From positions 2,418,001 through 2,482,000 of the forward strand of contig NZ_CP029194.1 of assembly GCF_008642375.1 (NCBI RefSeq): a stretch of 64,000 bases of DNA, given 5' to 3'. The notes beneath the pieces are model-generated. The model saw only the letters and a list, made by a program, of their open reading frames with translations, was not told the DNA's origin and did not search any database. A program made the translations under genes and the position numbers. Origin of the DNA: Streptomyces venezuelae. GTDB taxonomy: Bacteria > Actinomycetota > Actinomycetes > Streptomycetales > Streptomycetaceae. Below, piece by piece: positions 19,501-29,990 of this stretch (its first letter is position 1; the number at the start of each line of letters is the position of its first letter).

Positions 19501-20668
19501 CGCCGGCCAGGTCCCAGTGCTCGGGGCGGCAGGCGGTGACCAGGCGGGCCCCGTGGGCGCGCAGCCACTGCTCGGTGGCCGCCGTCCATTCGGCGAGGCG
19601 GTGGGCGAGGAGCGGCGGCATCTCCTCGGGGCCGTCGAGGACGACGAGGAGGGGGCGGCCGGCGTCCCTGGCGAGGGCGGCGGCCCGCTCCGGGGTGGCC
19701 GTCGCGGTGTCGCCGAGCGCCCCGGAGGCGGCGACGATCCGGCCCGCCTGGCGCAGGGCGCGGCCGACGGCGTCGGCGAGCGACGAGTCCTCGGCGCGCA
19801 GGTCGGCGCCGCGCAGCCGGACCGTGGGGGCGGGTGCGACGCCCTGGGCGCGGCGGGCGCAGAGCGCGGCGAGGGCGGTGGTGCGGCCGGTGCCGGGGGC
19901 CCCGACGACCGCGAGGACGAGCGCCTCCCCGGCCGTGAAGCGCGCGAACTCCCGTGCGCACTCGGGACGTTCGACGGGCTCGGGCCAGGGGTCGGGTTCC
20001 CTCGCGGGGCCGGTGGAGGTGGCGGTGAGCTCCAGGATCCCGGCGAGGTTGAGGTCCGGCCCGTAGGCGGGGACGGTGGCCGCGTTGCGCCGCAGGAGGG
20101 CGGCGAGCGGGCCGTCGGGCCGGAGCGGCACCGCGTATCCGGCGGCGGGGCGCTCGCCGTGCAGGGCGGTGCCGAGGACGGCGACGACGGTGCCGGTGGC
20201 GGCGTCGAGGACGGGGCCGCCCGCGGCCCGGCCGCCGCGGCGGAGCGCCTCTGCGCCCTCGGTGCCGATGGCGAGTTCGAGGGCGTCGGCGAGGACGTGG
20301 AAGCGGTCGGCGGCGGCGTACGTGACGGCGGCGGGTCCGAGGACCCGGGCCTCGCGCCAGCCGTGGGCGGCGATCCGGACGTACGTGCCGGGTTCGATCT
20401 CGGGGCGGGTCGCGAGCGCGACGGGGCGGACACCGAGCCCCTCGGTCCGTACGAGCGCGAGGCCGCGCTCCGGCAGGGCGGTGACGGCCTCGGCCTCGGC
20501 GAGCCAGGTCAGGTCGCCCGGGGCGTGCAGGACGACGCGGGCGAGCCCCTCGACCGCTTCGTGGCTGGTCACGACCGTGCCGTGATGATCGGCGAGGAAT
20601 CCGGTACCGCGCGGCCGGCCTGCCGGATCACAGATTTCCACCAGCGTCGCCAGGTCCCCGCGTCCCAT
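16529..20668 (-). CDS. Pseudo-trypsin/P-loop NTPase fusion with helical-repeat C-terminus (STAND-like)
   Basis: This 1,379-residue protein starts with a trypsin-like fold (residues ~1-200) whose catalytic positions all look lost: VVTSHEAVEG has Glu where the TNAH-type histidine belongs, RGLALVR lacks the Asp, and RAAGGP replaces the GDSGGP serine with Ala149. A P-loop NTPase follows with Walker A GAPGTGRTT at 256-264 and Walker B LLVVLDGPEE at 340-349, then ACRPEHW near 380-386. A winged-helix-like part ends near FAHEELADWL. A Gly/Ser/Pro/Ala linker (about 18180-18910) leads to an alanine- and leucine-rich helical region resembling HEAT repeats. No signal peptide or membrane helix is seen. 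The ATG at 20668 begins at the conserved MGRGDLATLV; its RBS is weak. Function unknown. Confidence 0.75.
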   Translation of the reverse strand: MGRGDLATLVEICDPAGRPRGTGFLADHHGTVVTSHEAVEGLARVVLHAPGDLTWLAEAEAVTALPERGLALVRTEGLGVRPVALATRPEIEPGTYVRIAAHGWREARVLGPAAVTYAAADRFHVLADALELAIGTEGAEALRRGGRAAGGPVLDAATGTVVAVLGTALHGERPAAGYAVPLRPDGPLAALLRRNAATVPAYGPDLNLAGILELTATSTGPAREPDPWPEPVERPECAREFARFTAGEALVLAVVGAPGTGRTTALAALCARRAQGVAPAPTVRLRGADLRAEDSSLADAVGRALRQAGRIVAASGALGDTATATPERAAALARDAGRPLLVVLDGPEEMPPLLAHRLAEWTAATEQWLRAHGARLVTACRPEHWDLAGALYGPEALHRPVQGHEDGLPAALVLGPYTEAEARAVREGYGIGETDLAEADARHPLALRLLAEVRAALPGDVPGRPGREEIFTAHVDLMCLRVAVRVAAGSRPLVRGTAVRLLAARVAGQVHEAARRCLGPGHGVLDRASFEELFPWREGWASAVLTEGLLVPAGSGYRFAHEELADWLQAAHLDLDTALHALIHSRGDQPPAPAGGEAAGPGGLGGPDTTTGGTAPGGQQGAAQGRGAAEGPGAPRGRGSAPGSGRGAGSGSVAGRGLDPGRGAAQASGPDPSSGFAPGSGSLAGAGPDLGRGSAPGSGSVPGRGSDSWFGAAPAPGAGAVPGAGAAPGAAPGAGAVSWSGGEAARRFDSPAGAASPAGVRDGVPVPLAGQHGAVPATRPSDGDPVPPAPGGRHRARPERVGAHPVDVPRQRTPAPAGTAADHLPVPRHRIGPVLQALLRLHREQGPGALAPRLAALVESLDRFADGGARGGPEIPSPYADAVWWAVRLLGESVRRVGDPRPYLPVLRLLADRIGGRPAPHPVFAAFGAAFWQGLPLCEDERIDLLRRLVPADPPPTGTPGGDRCLDTVAGLLVADPRGVQPLLCRWFGDERPLPAAPHATVATAAQALLHTHRGLAVDDLCEALVSTAHPLADGLLAALAEDEPSALCRAVDRWAHDDGRPERRVAAAAYGQLVAGRLTAPADRELLRYAALALLARPADQTLHGPALGLLVRDPHTRARHLPRAIAEPRVPATALAEALATHPGPVLTAFRSRLHGTGEEAAAALRALAEIDTPALTRRVAALVRDYVARLPEGAAHVARYVDRRFEDGPAARAVLFPLVSGLIRGRPAVVRRALAPVLAAPGTGASRHLRAELLDVLLEHERYEAEAGELSVLDALLTAAAEGAGERSVPRTRELVHRVAALYTRTPEGAGRLDRALAGLVGRLPGFAALLVAWTVAVPGEWAPLLGPETLRALRGPGTSMPMRTDGRGHGSLRPA

Positions 20669-20790
20669 GGTGTCGACGGTAGGTCGACAGTGATCACCGG
20701 GAGAACCCCGTCGGGAAACGCGCCCCCCGGCGCTCCCCCGGTTCACTCCGAGCGCCTCCCCGATGGGGTGAAATCTCGCGGAAGACACGT

Positions 20791-20822
20791 GTAGGGCGGA
20801 CACGCGTGCGTGTCCGCCCTAC
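20791..20822 (-). terminator. Perfect 15-bp hairpin after truB
   Basis: GTAGGGCGGACACGC and GCGTGTCCGCCCTAC are separated by two bases, an exact inverted repeat starting 50 bases after the truB stop. It separates the translation operon from the NTPase-ribF pair. It also argues against extending the NTPase gene upstream to 20803. Confidence 0.8.
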
Positions 20823-20872
20823 AAGCGACGATCCGGTCCCCAAGGACCCCGGCCGCAGCGCCGGTCCCGGCG

Positions 20873-21772
20873 TCAGCCGAAGACGGCGAGGCTCTTGGCC
20901 TTCCCCCGCTGGGCCTCGACGAGCGCGAGCAGCGTCCCCTCGGGTCCGAAGACCGCGACGGGACCCGCCGGGTACTCCGGCATCTCCAGCCGGACACCGT
21001 TCAGGAGCAGCTTGGCCCGCTTCTCGTCGACGTCCCAGCGCGGGAACGCCGCCGCGGCCGCGTCGGCGACCGGCATGACCGTGAGCTCCTCCTGGAGCTG
21101 GTCGAGCGTCCGGGCCGCGTCGAGCTTGTACGGGCCGACCCGGGTGCGGCGCAGCGCGGTCAGATGGCCGCCCACACCGAGCCCCGCTCCGAGGTCCCGG
21201 GCGAGCGCCCGGATGTACGTACCGGAGGAGCAGACGACCGAGACGACCAGGTCGACGACGGGGGTGCCGTCCTCGGCCGTGGCCTCGCGGACGTCGTACA
21301 CCTGGAAGGAGGAGACGGTCACCGGGCGGGCCGGGATCTCGAACTCCTCGCCGCCGCGCACGCGCGCGTACGACCGCTTGCCGTCGATCTTGATCGCGGA
21401 GACCTTCGACGGCACCTGCATGATGGCACCGGTCAGCTCGGCCACGCCCGCGTCGATCTGCTCCCGGGTGACCTTCGAAGCGTCGACCGACGCCGTGATC
21501 TCGCCCTCGGCGTCGTCGGTGATCGTGGTCTGGCCCAGGCGGATGGTGCCCAGGTACTCCTTCTCGGTCAGCGCGAGGTGACCGAGAAGCTTGGTCGCCC
21601 GCTCCACGCCGAGGACGAGGACGCCCGTGGCCATGGGGTCGAGCGTGCCCGCGTGGCCGACCCGACGGGTCTTGGCGATCCCGCGCATCTTGGCCACGAC
21701 GTCATGCGAAGTGAAGCCCGACGGCTTGTCGACGATGACAAGTCCGTCGGGCGTCTTTGCTGCGTTGCTCAT
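20873..21772 (-). CDS. truB: tRNA pseudouridine(55) synthase TruB
   Basis: The 299-residue enzyme makes pseudouridine 55 in the T-loop of tRNAs. The start GLVIVDKPSGFTSHDVV and the catalytic motif GHAGTLDPMATG with Asp45 are intact. Further family elements include TKLLGHLALTEKEYLGTIRLG, and a C-terminal PUA-like domain follows. The ATG at 21772 overlaps the rbfA stop by four bases, so the two are translationally coupled. It is the last gene of the rimP-nusA-ylxR-infB-DUF503-rbfA-truB cluster and is followed by a perfect hairpin. Length and motifs are normal. Confidence 0.97.
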   Translation of the reverse strand: MSNAAKTPDGLVIVDKPSGFTSHDVVAKMRGIAKTRRVGHAGTLDPMATGVLVLGVERATKLLGHLALTEKEYLGTIRLGQTTITDDAEGEITASVDASKVTREQIDAGVAELTGAIMQVPSKVSAIKIDGKRSYARVRGGEEFEIPARPVTVSSFQVYDVREATAEDGTPVVDLVVSVVCSSGTYIRALARDLGAGLGVGGHLTALRRTRVGPYKLDAARTLDQLQEELTVMPVADAAAAAFPRWDVDEKRAKLLLNGVRLEMPEYPAGPVAVFGPEGTLLALVEAQRGKAKSLAVFG

Positions 21773-22209
21773 TCGGCGGCTTCGTCCTCGCCCGGCTTCT
21801 TGTAGGGGTCGGCGTCGCCCGCGAAGGTGGCGCCCGAGGACGCCTCCCGCACCTGGGCGTCCGAGGCCCGCGCCTTGTCGAGGAGGTCCTCGATCGTCCG
21901 CGCGTTCTCCGGGAGGGCGTCGGCGATGAACGTCAGGGTCGGGGTGAACTTGGTCCCTGCCGCGCGGCCCACGGCCGAACGGAGGACGCCCTTGGCGCTC
22001 TCCAGACCGGCTGCGGCGCTCGCCCGGTCCTCGTCGTCGCCGTAGACCGTGTAGAAGACCGTGGCCTCCCGCAGGTCACCGGTGACGCGGGTGTCCGTGA
22101 TGGTCACGTGCGTACCCAGGCGAGGGTCCTTGACGCCGCGCTGCAGCTTCTCGGCGACCACCTCCCGGATGAGGTCTGCCAGCTTCTTCGCCCGCGCGTT
22201 GTCGGCCAC
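21769..22209 (-). CDS. rbfA: Ribosome-binding factor A
   Basis: The 146-residue protein is a KH-fold factor that binds the 30S subunit and helps 16S rRNA 5'-end maturation and cold adaptation. The N-terminal helix (ARAKKLADLIREVVAEKLQ), the DPRLGTHVTITDTRVTGD segment and the AVGRAAGTKFTPTLTFIAD core are characteristic. The last ~25 residues are acidic and probably disordered, as in other Streptomyces. The ATG at 22209 has GAAGGAGAAGG upstream. It lies 30 bases after the DUF503 gene and overlaps truB. Confidence 0.95.
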   Translation of the reverse strand: MADNARAKKLADLIREVVAEKLQRGVKDPRLGTHVTITDTRVTGDLREATVFYTVYGDDEDRASAAAGLESAKGVLRSAVGRAAGTKFTPTLTFIADALPENARTIEDLLDKARASDAQVREASSGATFAGDADPYKKPGEDEAAE

Positions 22210-22239
22210 TGGTCCTTCTCCTTCTTTGCCTTGCTCAAT

Positions 22240-22533
22240 TCAGTCTTCATCAGTGTGGAGCCTTCGGCGCACCGAGAGCAGCTCCACCTCGGGACGCGCG
22301 GCGACGAGCCGCTCACAGCGGTCGAGCACGTCCGATACGAACCCCGGGTCCCCGGACACCAGCGCGACGCCCAGCCGGGCTCTGCGGTGGAGGTCCTGGT
22401 CGCCCACCTCGGCCGCGCTCACAGAGAACTTGCGCTGGAGCTCGGCGACGATCGGGCGGACCACGGAGCGTTTCTCCTTCAGCGAGTGGACGTCGCCGAG
22501 GAGCAGATCGAAGGACAGAGTCCCCACGTACAT
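22240..22533 (-). CDS. DUF503 family protein
   Basis: The 97-residue protein matches the small DUF503 family (YlxP in Bacillus), found between infB and rbfA in many Gram-positive genomes and proposed to help ribosome maturation. The start MYVGTLSFDLLLGDVHSLKEK and the core RKFSVSAAEVGDQDLHRRARLGVALVSGD are typical of the fold. The ATG at 22533 is chosen because all family members begin there; the longer in-frame reading upstream is unsupported. It sits 150 bases after infB, with a hairpin between, and 30 bases before rbfA. Confidence 0.9.
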   Translation of the reverse strand: MYVGTLSFDLLLGDVHSLKEKRSVVRPIVAELQRKFSVSAAEVGDQDLHRRARLGVALVSGDPGFVSDVLDRCERLVAARPEVELLSVRRRLHTDED

Positions 22534-22618
22534 GCGGTGCCGGATGTCCCGCCGGTTCGGGTTCGGTGGCCTGCCGGGCCGTCGCTCGGCAGGGACACCA
22601 GAACCGTACACGCAACGG

Positions 22619-22660
22619 CCGGGGCCGATCGACGGAATAACTCCCACCGACCGGCCCCGG
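22619..22660 (-). terminator. Hairpin between infB and the DUF503 gene
   Basis: CCGGGGCCGATCG at 22619-22631 and CGACCGGCCCCGG at 22648-22660 pair over 13 bases with one mismatch and a 16-base loop, starting 23 bases after the infB stop. It may be a partial terminator that lowers expression of the last three genes. Confidence 0.5.
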
Positions 22661-22683
22661 CTCACTGCTGTGATCGGACGCGA

Positions 22684-25767
<3,084 letters not shown>

Positions 25768-25782
<15 letters not shown>

Positions 25783-25815
25783 TTCGCTCCTTTTAGGTCC
25801 GGTTACCGCCGGACC
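25768..25815 (-). promoter_or_regulatory. Candidate infB translation-control hairpins
   Basis: On the minus strand GGTCCGG (25815-25809) can pair with CCGGACC (25802-25796) in a 7-bp hairpin. The same CCGGACC can instead pair with GGTCCGG inside codons 3-5 of infB (25774-25768), extended by one T-A pair, which would place AAAAGGAG and the GTG start in the loop. The two hairpins are mutually exclusive. This is a reading of the sequence, not a known element. Confidence 0.4.
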
Positions 25816-25832
25816 GTCGCTACTTCATGGGC

Positions 25833-25865
25833 GTACTCATCGCGTACTCATCGAGTGCTCATCGC
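25833..25865 (-). repeat. Three 11-bp direct repeats in the infB leader
   Basis: GTACTCATCGC, GTACTCATCGA and GTGCTCATCGC follow one another at 25833-25843, 25844-25854 and 25855-25865 (plus-strand reading). They lie between ylxR and infB, about 50 bases upstream of the infB start. The function is unknown; they might bind a protein or be slippage-derived. Confidence 0.6.
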
Positions 25866-25927
25866 AATCTCGACCTACTTCCAACTCGCGAGGTACCTGA
25901 CCGCACGGTGATCCGTGCCGTACTTCT

Positions 25928-26209
25928 TCACTGCGGTGCCGATGGCTCGACGTGGTGACGGAGTTCCGCTGTGTCGAGCGGGCCCTGGACCTTGAAGGCC
26001 CTGGGGAACGCTCGGCGGCGGACCGCCAGGTCGAGACAGACCACGGCGGGGTGCAGGTACGCACCCCGGCCGGGCAGCGTACCGCGATGATCCGGAACAC
26101 ACTCGTCCTTATTCACCACGATCCGCAGCAGATCGCTCTTGGCCGCTCGCTCCCGACATCCCACACAGGTTCGTTCAGGGCATACGCGGGCTTGCGTCCG
26201 GCCAGACAC
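25928..26209 (-). CDS. ylxR: YlxR family RNA-binding protein (DUF448)
   Basis: The 93-residue basic protein shows the YlxR signature [17 protein letters not shown] near residues 14-30 and the GRGAYLHP motif near 48-55. YlxR proteins are small nucleic-acid-binding proteins encoded between nusA and infB. They are proposed to act in RNA metabolism or as nucleoid-associated regulators. The start is a GTG at 26209. The gene lies 74 bases after nusA and 145 bases before infB. Length and motifs are typical. Confidence 0.92.
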   Translation of the reverse strand: MSGRTQARVCPERTCVGCRERAAKSDLLRIVVNKDECVPDHRGTLPGRGAYLHPAVVCLDLAVRRRAFPRAFKVQGPLDTAELRHHVEPSAPQ

Positions 26210-26283
26210 GATTAAGTCTACCTCCCCGTACCGACCTCACCCGTTCGGGGCAAGAATCGAACAACTGATGGCCAAAAACGGTC

Positions 26284-27279
26284 TCAGTCCTCCGGACCGG
26301 CCGGCTCGGTGTCCGGACGGATGTCGATCCGCCAGCCGGTGAGGCGCGCGGCCAGGCGGGCGTTCTGCCCCTCCTTGCCGATCGCCAGCGACAGCTGGTA
26401 GTCGGGCACCGTCACCCGGGCGGACCGGGCGGCCAGGTCGACGACCTCGACCTTGGAGACCCGCGCCGGGGAGAGCGCGTTCGCCACCATCTCGGCCGGG
26501 TCGTCCGACCAGTCGACGATGTCGATCTTCTCGCCGAGCAGCTCCGCCATCACGTTGCGGACGCGGCTGCCCATCGGGCCGATGCAGGCACCCTTGGCGT
26601 TCAGACCCGAACGGGTGGCCCGCACGGCGATCTTGGTGCGGTGACCCGCCTCACGGGCGATGGCCGAGATCTCGACGGAACCGTCGGCGATCTCCGGCAC
26701 CTCCAGGGCGAAGAGCTTCTTCACCAGATTGGGGTGCGTGCGCGAGAGGGTGACGGACGGACCGCGGACACCGCGGGCCACCCGGACGACGTACGTGCGC
26801 AGCCGCAGACCGTGCGAGTAGTCCTCGCCCGGCACCTGCTCCTGCACCGGGAGGATGGCCTCCAGCTTGTCGTCCAGCCGGACCAGGACGTTCTTCGGGT
26901 CCTTGCCCTGCTGCACCACACCGGCGACGACGTCGCCCTCGCGGCGCGCGTACTCGCCGAACGTCACGTCGTTCTCGGCGTCCCGCAGTCGCTGCTGGAT
27001 CACCTGGCGGGCGGTGCTCGCCGCGATCCGGCCGAAGTCCGACGGGGTGTCGTCGAAGTCCTTGGGCTCCTGGCCCTCCTCCAGCTCGGAGGGGTCTTCC
27101 TTCGCCCACACCGTCACGTGACCGGTCTGCCGGTTCAGCTCCACGCGCGCGTGGCGGCGGGCGTCGGGGGTGCGGTGGTAGGCGATGAGGAGGGCCGACT
27201 CGATCGCCTCGACCAGCAGGTCGAAGGAGATCTCCTTCTCATTCGCCAAGCCCTTGAGCAGCTTCACGTCGATGTCCAC
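26284..27279 (-). CDS. nusA: Transcription termination/antitermination factor NusA
   Basis: The 331-residue protein binds RNA polymerase and controls pausing, termination and antitermination. It has the N-terminal polymerase-binding domain ([16 protein letters not shown]), an S1 domain near 130-200 and two KH domains; [22 protein letters not shown] and [22 protein letters not shown] mark KH1 and KH2. The C-terminal acidic repeats of E. coli NusA are absent, as in other actinobacteria. The GTG start at 27279 lies two bases after the rimP stop with GGAGG upstream, so the pair is tightly coupled. Confidence 0.96.
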   Translation of the reverse strand: MDIDVKLLKGLANEKEISFDLLVEAIESALLIAYHRTPDARRHARVELNRQTGHVTVWAKEDPSELEEGQEPKDFDDTPSDFGRIAASTARQVIQQRLRDAENDVTFGEYARREGDVVAGVVQQGKDPKNVLVRLDDKLEAILPVQEQVPGEDYSHGLRLRTYVVRVARGVRGPSVTLSRTHPNLVKKLFALEVPEIADGSVEISAIAREAGHRTKIAVRATRSGLNAKGACIGPMGSRVRNVMAELLGEKIDIVDWSDDPAEMVANALSPARVSKVEVVDLAARSARVTVPDYQLSLAIGKEGQNARLAARLTGWRIDIRPDTEPAGPED

Positions 27280-27281
27280 GG

Positions 27282-27779
27282 CTACGCCTCCTCTTCCTTC
27301 TTGTCCTTGCGGTTGAACTCGATCTCGACACGCGCCTTGGCGATGTCGGCGAACTCGACCCGGCGGGCGGTGGGCTTGCGCCCCTTCACGCCCGGCACTT
27401 CGAGGTCGAGGCCGTCCTCGTCCACGGCGAGGATCCGGGCGACGAACTCCTCGCCCGCGGCGAGCTGGAGCTTGGCCAGCCGGCCGGTGGCCCGCACGTA
27501 GTGGCGGTGCTCGGTCAGGGGGCGGTCGGCGCCGGGAGAGCTGACTTCGAGGACGTACTCGCCCTCGCCCATCACATCGGTCTCGTCGAGCTTCTCGGAG
27601 ATCTCACGGCTCAGCTCGGCGCAGACGTCCAGCTCGACGCCCTCTTCCGAATCGACGACCACGCGCAGCAGTCCGCGACGGCCGGCCCGGGACACCTCGA
27701 TCTCTTCCAGATCCAGGTCCTTCGCGTGGACGAGCGGCTCAATGAGTCCGCGCAGCCTGTCGCTCTGGGTGGTGCTCAT
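27282..27779 (-). CDS. rimP: Ribosome maturation factor RimP
   Basis: The 165-residue protein helps 30S assembly. The N-terminal domain ([21 protein letters not shown]) and the family element [20 protein letters not shown] are present. The C-terminus is highly charged (RKDKKEEEA). The ATG at 27779 is preferred because GAGGAG lies eight bases upstream and the family starts here; upstream in-frame codons as far as 28022 overlap the divergent lipoprotein gene. It is the first gene of the translation operon, so the operon promoter should lie in 27780-27948. Confidence 0.95.
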   Translation of the reverse strand: MSTTQSDRLRGLIEPLVHAKDLDLEEIEVSRAGRRGLLRVVVDSEEGVELDVCAELSREISEKLDETDVMGEGEYVLEVSSPGADRPLTEHRHYVRATGRLAKLQLAAGEEFVARILAVDEDGLDLEVPGVKGRKPTARRVEFADIAKARVEIEFNRKDKKEEEA

Positions 27780-27948
27780 CCGGGTGACTCCTCGGCCGCG
27801 TGTGCTGTTGTGGGTTTCGTCGCGTGTCAGACCAAAGGGTATCCGGTCCCGGAGGGTGTTGCCGTCCACCGCTCCGGGGCCCGCGGGTACGCTCGCCTGC
27901 GGTGATCTCGACGATCTTCGACGACGCACGACGGACGAGGGAGAGAGC

Positions 27949-28539
27949 GTGACGACGACGGGCAGGCGCGCACTCCTCAGGGCGGGCGCGGCGGCGGGCG
28001 CGGCGGCCCTCGTGGGCTGCACCTCCGACGCCGGCGGCGACGGCGGTACGAGGAAGCCGAGCGCCGCCCGACTGGAGGCCGAACGGGTGGCGCGCGCCGA
28101 GGCGGCGCTGCGGCTCCGCTCGGTGACCGCCGCGCGGGGCCTGCTGGAACGTTACGACGCGGTGCTCGCCGCGCATCCCGCGCTCGCGCCCCGGCTGACG
28201 CCGCTGCGGCGCTCGGTGGCGGCGCACGCGAAGGCCCTGGGCGAGGGCGGGACGACGGTGACCCCGGTGACCCCGGCGGCCGCGTCCCCCTCGGCCTCCG
28301 CGACGGTCTCCCCGTCGGCCTCCGCCGCCGCCTCCTCCGGCCCGAAGCCGCCGCCGGTACCGGTGCCCGCCGATCCCCGCGCGGCCCTCAAGGAACTCGC
28401 GGCGGCCGAGCGCGAGGCCTCCGACAGGCACACGAACGCCCTGGTCGCGGCCCCGCCCGAGTACGCGCGACTGCTCGCTTCCGTGGCGGCCGCGGGCGCC
28501 GCGCACGCCTACCTGCTGACCGAAGGAGCACCGGCATGA
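27949..28539 (+). CDS. Tat-type lipoprotein of unknown function
   Basis: The 196-residue product starts at a GTG with GAGGGAGAGAGC upstream. Its N-terminus TTTGRRALLRAGAAAGAAAL carries a twin arginine, and LVGC supplies a lipobox with Cys at about residue 24, so it is predicted to be a lipoprotein on the outer face of the membrane. The mature part is Ala/Arg/Glu-rich and helical, with a Ser/Pro/Ala low-complexity segment in the middle. The stop overlaps the next ATG by four bases (ATGA). The gene pair is conserved in layout with the following ferritin-like protein, which suggests a joint role, but I cannot name a function. Confidence 0.65.
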   Translation: MTTTGRRALLRAGAAAGAAALVGCTSDAGGDGGTRKPSAARLEAERVARAEAALRLRSVTAARGLLERYDAVLAAHPALAPRLTPLRRSVAAHAKALGEGGTTVTPVTPAAASPSASATVSPSASAAASSGPKPPPVPVPADPRAALKELAAAEREASDRHTNALVAAPPEYARLLASVAAAGAAHAYLLTEGAPA

Positions 28540-28952
28540 GCGCCCTCGACGCCGCCCAGGCGGCCCTGGCCGCCGAACACGCGGCGGTGTACGGATACGG
28601 GGTCGTCGGCGGCCGGATCGGTACGGCGCGCAAGGCCGAGGCCACCACCGCCTTCGAGGCCCACCGGGCCCGCCGGGAGGCGCTGCGCCGCACCGTGCGC
28701 GACCTCGGCGGCACGCCGGTTGCCGCGGCGGCCGCGTACGAGCTGCCGTTCCCGGTCGCCGACACGGCCGGCGCCGTACGGCTCGCGGCCGTCCTGGAGG
28801 ACCGGGTGGCCGGGGTGTACTCCGACCTCGTCCGGGCCGGCCGGGGCCCGCTGCGGAGCGAGGCGGCCGCCGCGCTGCGGGAGGCGGCGGTCCGTGCCGT
28901 CCGCTGGCGCGGCCGCGACGTAACCTTTCCTGGGCTCGCCGAGCGGATGTGA
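28536..28952 (+). CDS. Ferritin-like domain protein (DUF4439)
   Basis: The 138-residue protein begins SALDAAQAALAAEHAAVYGYGVVGGRIG, the helix-1 pattern of the small ferritin-like DUF4439 family of actinobacteria. The helices carry Glu14 and His15 in EHAAVYGYG and His/Arg pairs in EAHRARREAL, the kind of residues that bind a di-metal centre. It has no signal peptide. Its start overlaps the stop of the lipoprotein gene, so both should be made together. Whether it binds metal is an inference from fold recognition. Confidence 0.75.
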   Translation: MSALDAAQAALAAEHAAVYGYGVVGGRIGTARKAEATTAFEAHRARREALRRTVRDLGGTPVAAAAAYELPFPVADTAGAVRLAAVLEDRVAGVYSDLVRAGRGPLRSEAAAALREAAVRAVRWRGRDVTFPGLAERM

Positions 28953-29023
28953 GTCCGGCCCCGACCGGGCCGGCCGATCGTCGGACGGACCGTCAGACCG
29001 AACGTCAGAAGGACAACGCACGC

Positions 29024-29923
29024 ATGGCTTTCGAACCGCCGCAGCGACTCGTACGAGCGCTCGGTGAGACGTACGGGGACACCGCGGCGACCGAGTGGCT
29101 CGGGCCGCTGCCGGAACACGCGCGGACCGTGCTCGACCACGCGTCCCTCGACGCCGAGCGGGTGATGGCCCCGGGCGGGCGGAGCAGTCTGGTCCTCCTC
29201 GTCCGGCGCCCCGACGACTCCCCCGCCGCGCTGAAGATCGCACCGCCCTTCGCCCGGCCCGAGCTGGAGCGGGACGCGCTCGCGCACTGGAACGGCTGGG
29301 GCGCCGTCCGGCTGCTCGACGAGACCCCGGACGGCGGGCTCGTCCTCGAACGGCTGCACCCCGAGGTGTCGCTGCGCTCCCTGCCGGAGGCCAAGGCGCT
29401 CCTGGAGGCCGCCGGGACCGTACGGAAGCTGTGGGTGGAGCCGCCGGCCGGACACGGCTTCGAGTCGGTGGCCGAGCGGACGGAGCGGCAGGCCGCGGCG
29501 ATGGAGCCGTACCGCGCGGACCCGGCGGCCGGTGAGCTGACGGCGGCGGCGCTCGCCGCCCGTGAGGAGCTGGTGGCCGCCCCGGACGAGTCGCTGCTGC
29601 TGCACGGCTGTTTCCGCCAGGGCAAGGTGCTGGGCGGCGACCGCGCCCCCTGGCTCGCCGTCGGACCCGAGCCGCTCGTCGGCGAGCGCGCCTACGACCT
29701 GGCCCGGCTCGTCCGCGACCGGGTCGAGGACCTGGTGGGCGCGTCGGCGGGCGCCTCGACGGCCCGGCGGCGGGTGAACAAGCTGGCGGACTCGCTGGAC
29801 ATGGACCGGGAGCGGCTGCGCGGCTGGACGCTGTTCCGCGCGGTCGAGTCGGGGACGCGGGCGTTCACGGCGGGGCGGCGGCAGGACGCCGAGCTGCTCA
29901 TGGAGTTCGCGAGCTGGCTGTAG
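29024..29923 (+). CDS. Aminoglycoside phosphotransferase-fold protein, probable pseudokinase
   Basis: The 299-residue protein has the APH/StrB layout: an N-lobe lysine in AALKIAPPF (Lys71) and the C-lobe run LLLHGCFRQGKVLGGDRAPW followed by LAVGPEPLVGERAYDLARL. In active family members the first run reads HGDxxxxN and the second IDPKPLVG. Here the catalytic Asp is Cys196, the Mg-binding Asn is Lys201 and the DPKP aspartate is Gly214. Phosphotransfer by the usual mechanism is therefore unlikely. The ATG at 29024 has AGAAGGA upstream. A scaffold or sensor role, or a changed chemistry, are possibilities; antibiotic resistance should not be assumed. Confidence 0.75.
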   Translation: MAFEPPQRLVRALGETYGDTAATEWLGPLPEHARTVLDHASLDAERVMAPGGRSSLVLLVRRPDDSPAALKIAPPFARPELERDALAHWNGWGAVRLLDETPDGGLVLERLHPEVSLRSLPEAKALLEAAGTVRKLWVEPPAGHGFESVAERTERQAAAMEPYRADPAAGELTAAALAAREELVAAPDESLLLHGCFRQGKVLGGDRAPWLAVGPEPLVGERAYDLARLVRDRVEDLVGASAGASTARRRVNKLADSLDMDRERLRGWTLFRAVESGTRAFTAGRRQDAELLMEFASWL

Positions 29924-29990
29924 GGGAATACCCTTCTTGTAACGTTCGCCGGTTCTCGGCGTACTGTCGGCTCGGCTCCAGGGGGCCGTG

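Noticed and set aside
16427..20794. Long plus-strand open reading frame opposite the NTPase gene
   Set aside because: It is the GC-rich antisense shadow of the minus-strand gene. It is dominated by Gly/Glu/Arg/Val runs, shows no family motif and has no ribosome binding site.
27780..28022. N-terminal extension of rimP
   Set aside because: It overlaps the divergent lipoprotein start, is Arg/Pro-rich and lies beyond a good ribosome binding site for the ATG at 27779.
29024..29923. Aminoglycoside resistance gene
   Set aside because: The catalytic and metal-binding residues of the family are replaced, so resistance by phosphorylation is not supported.
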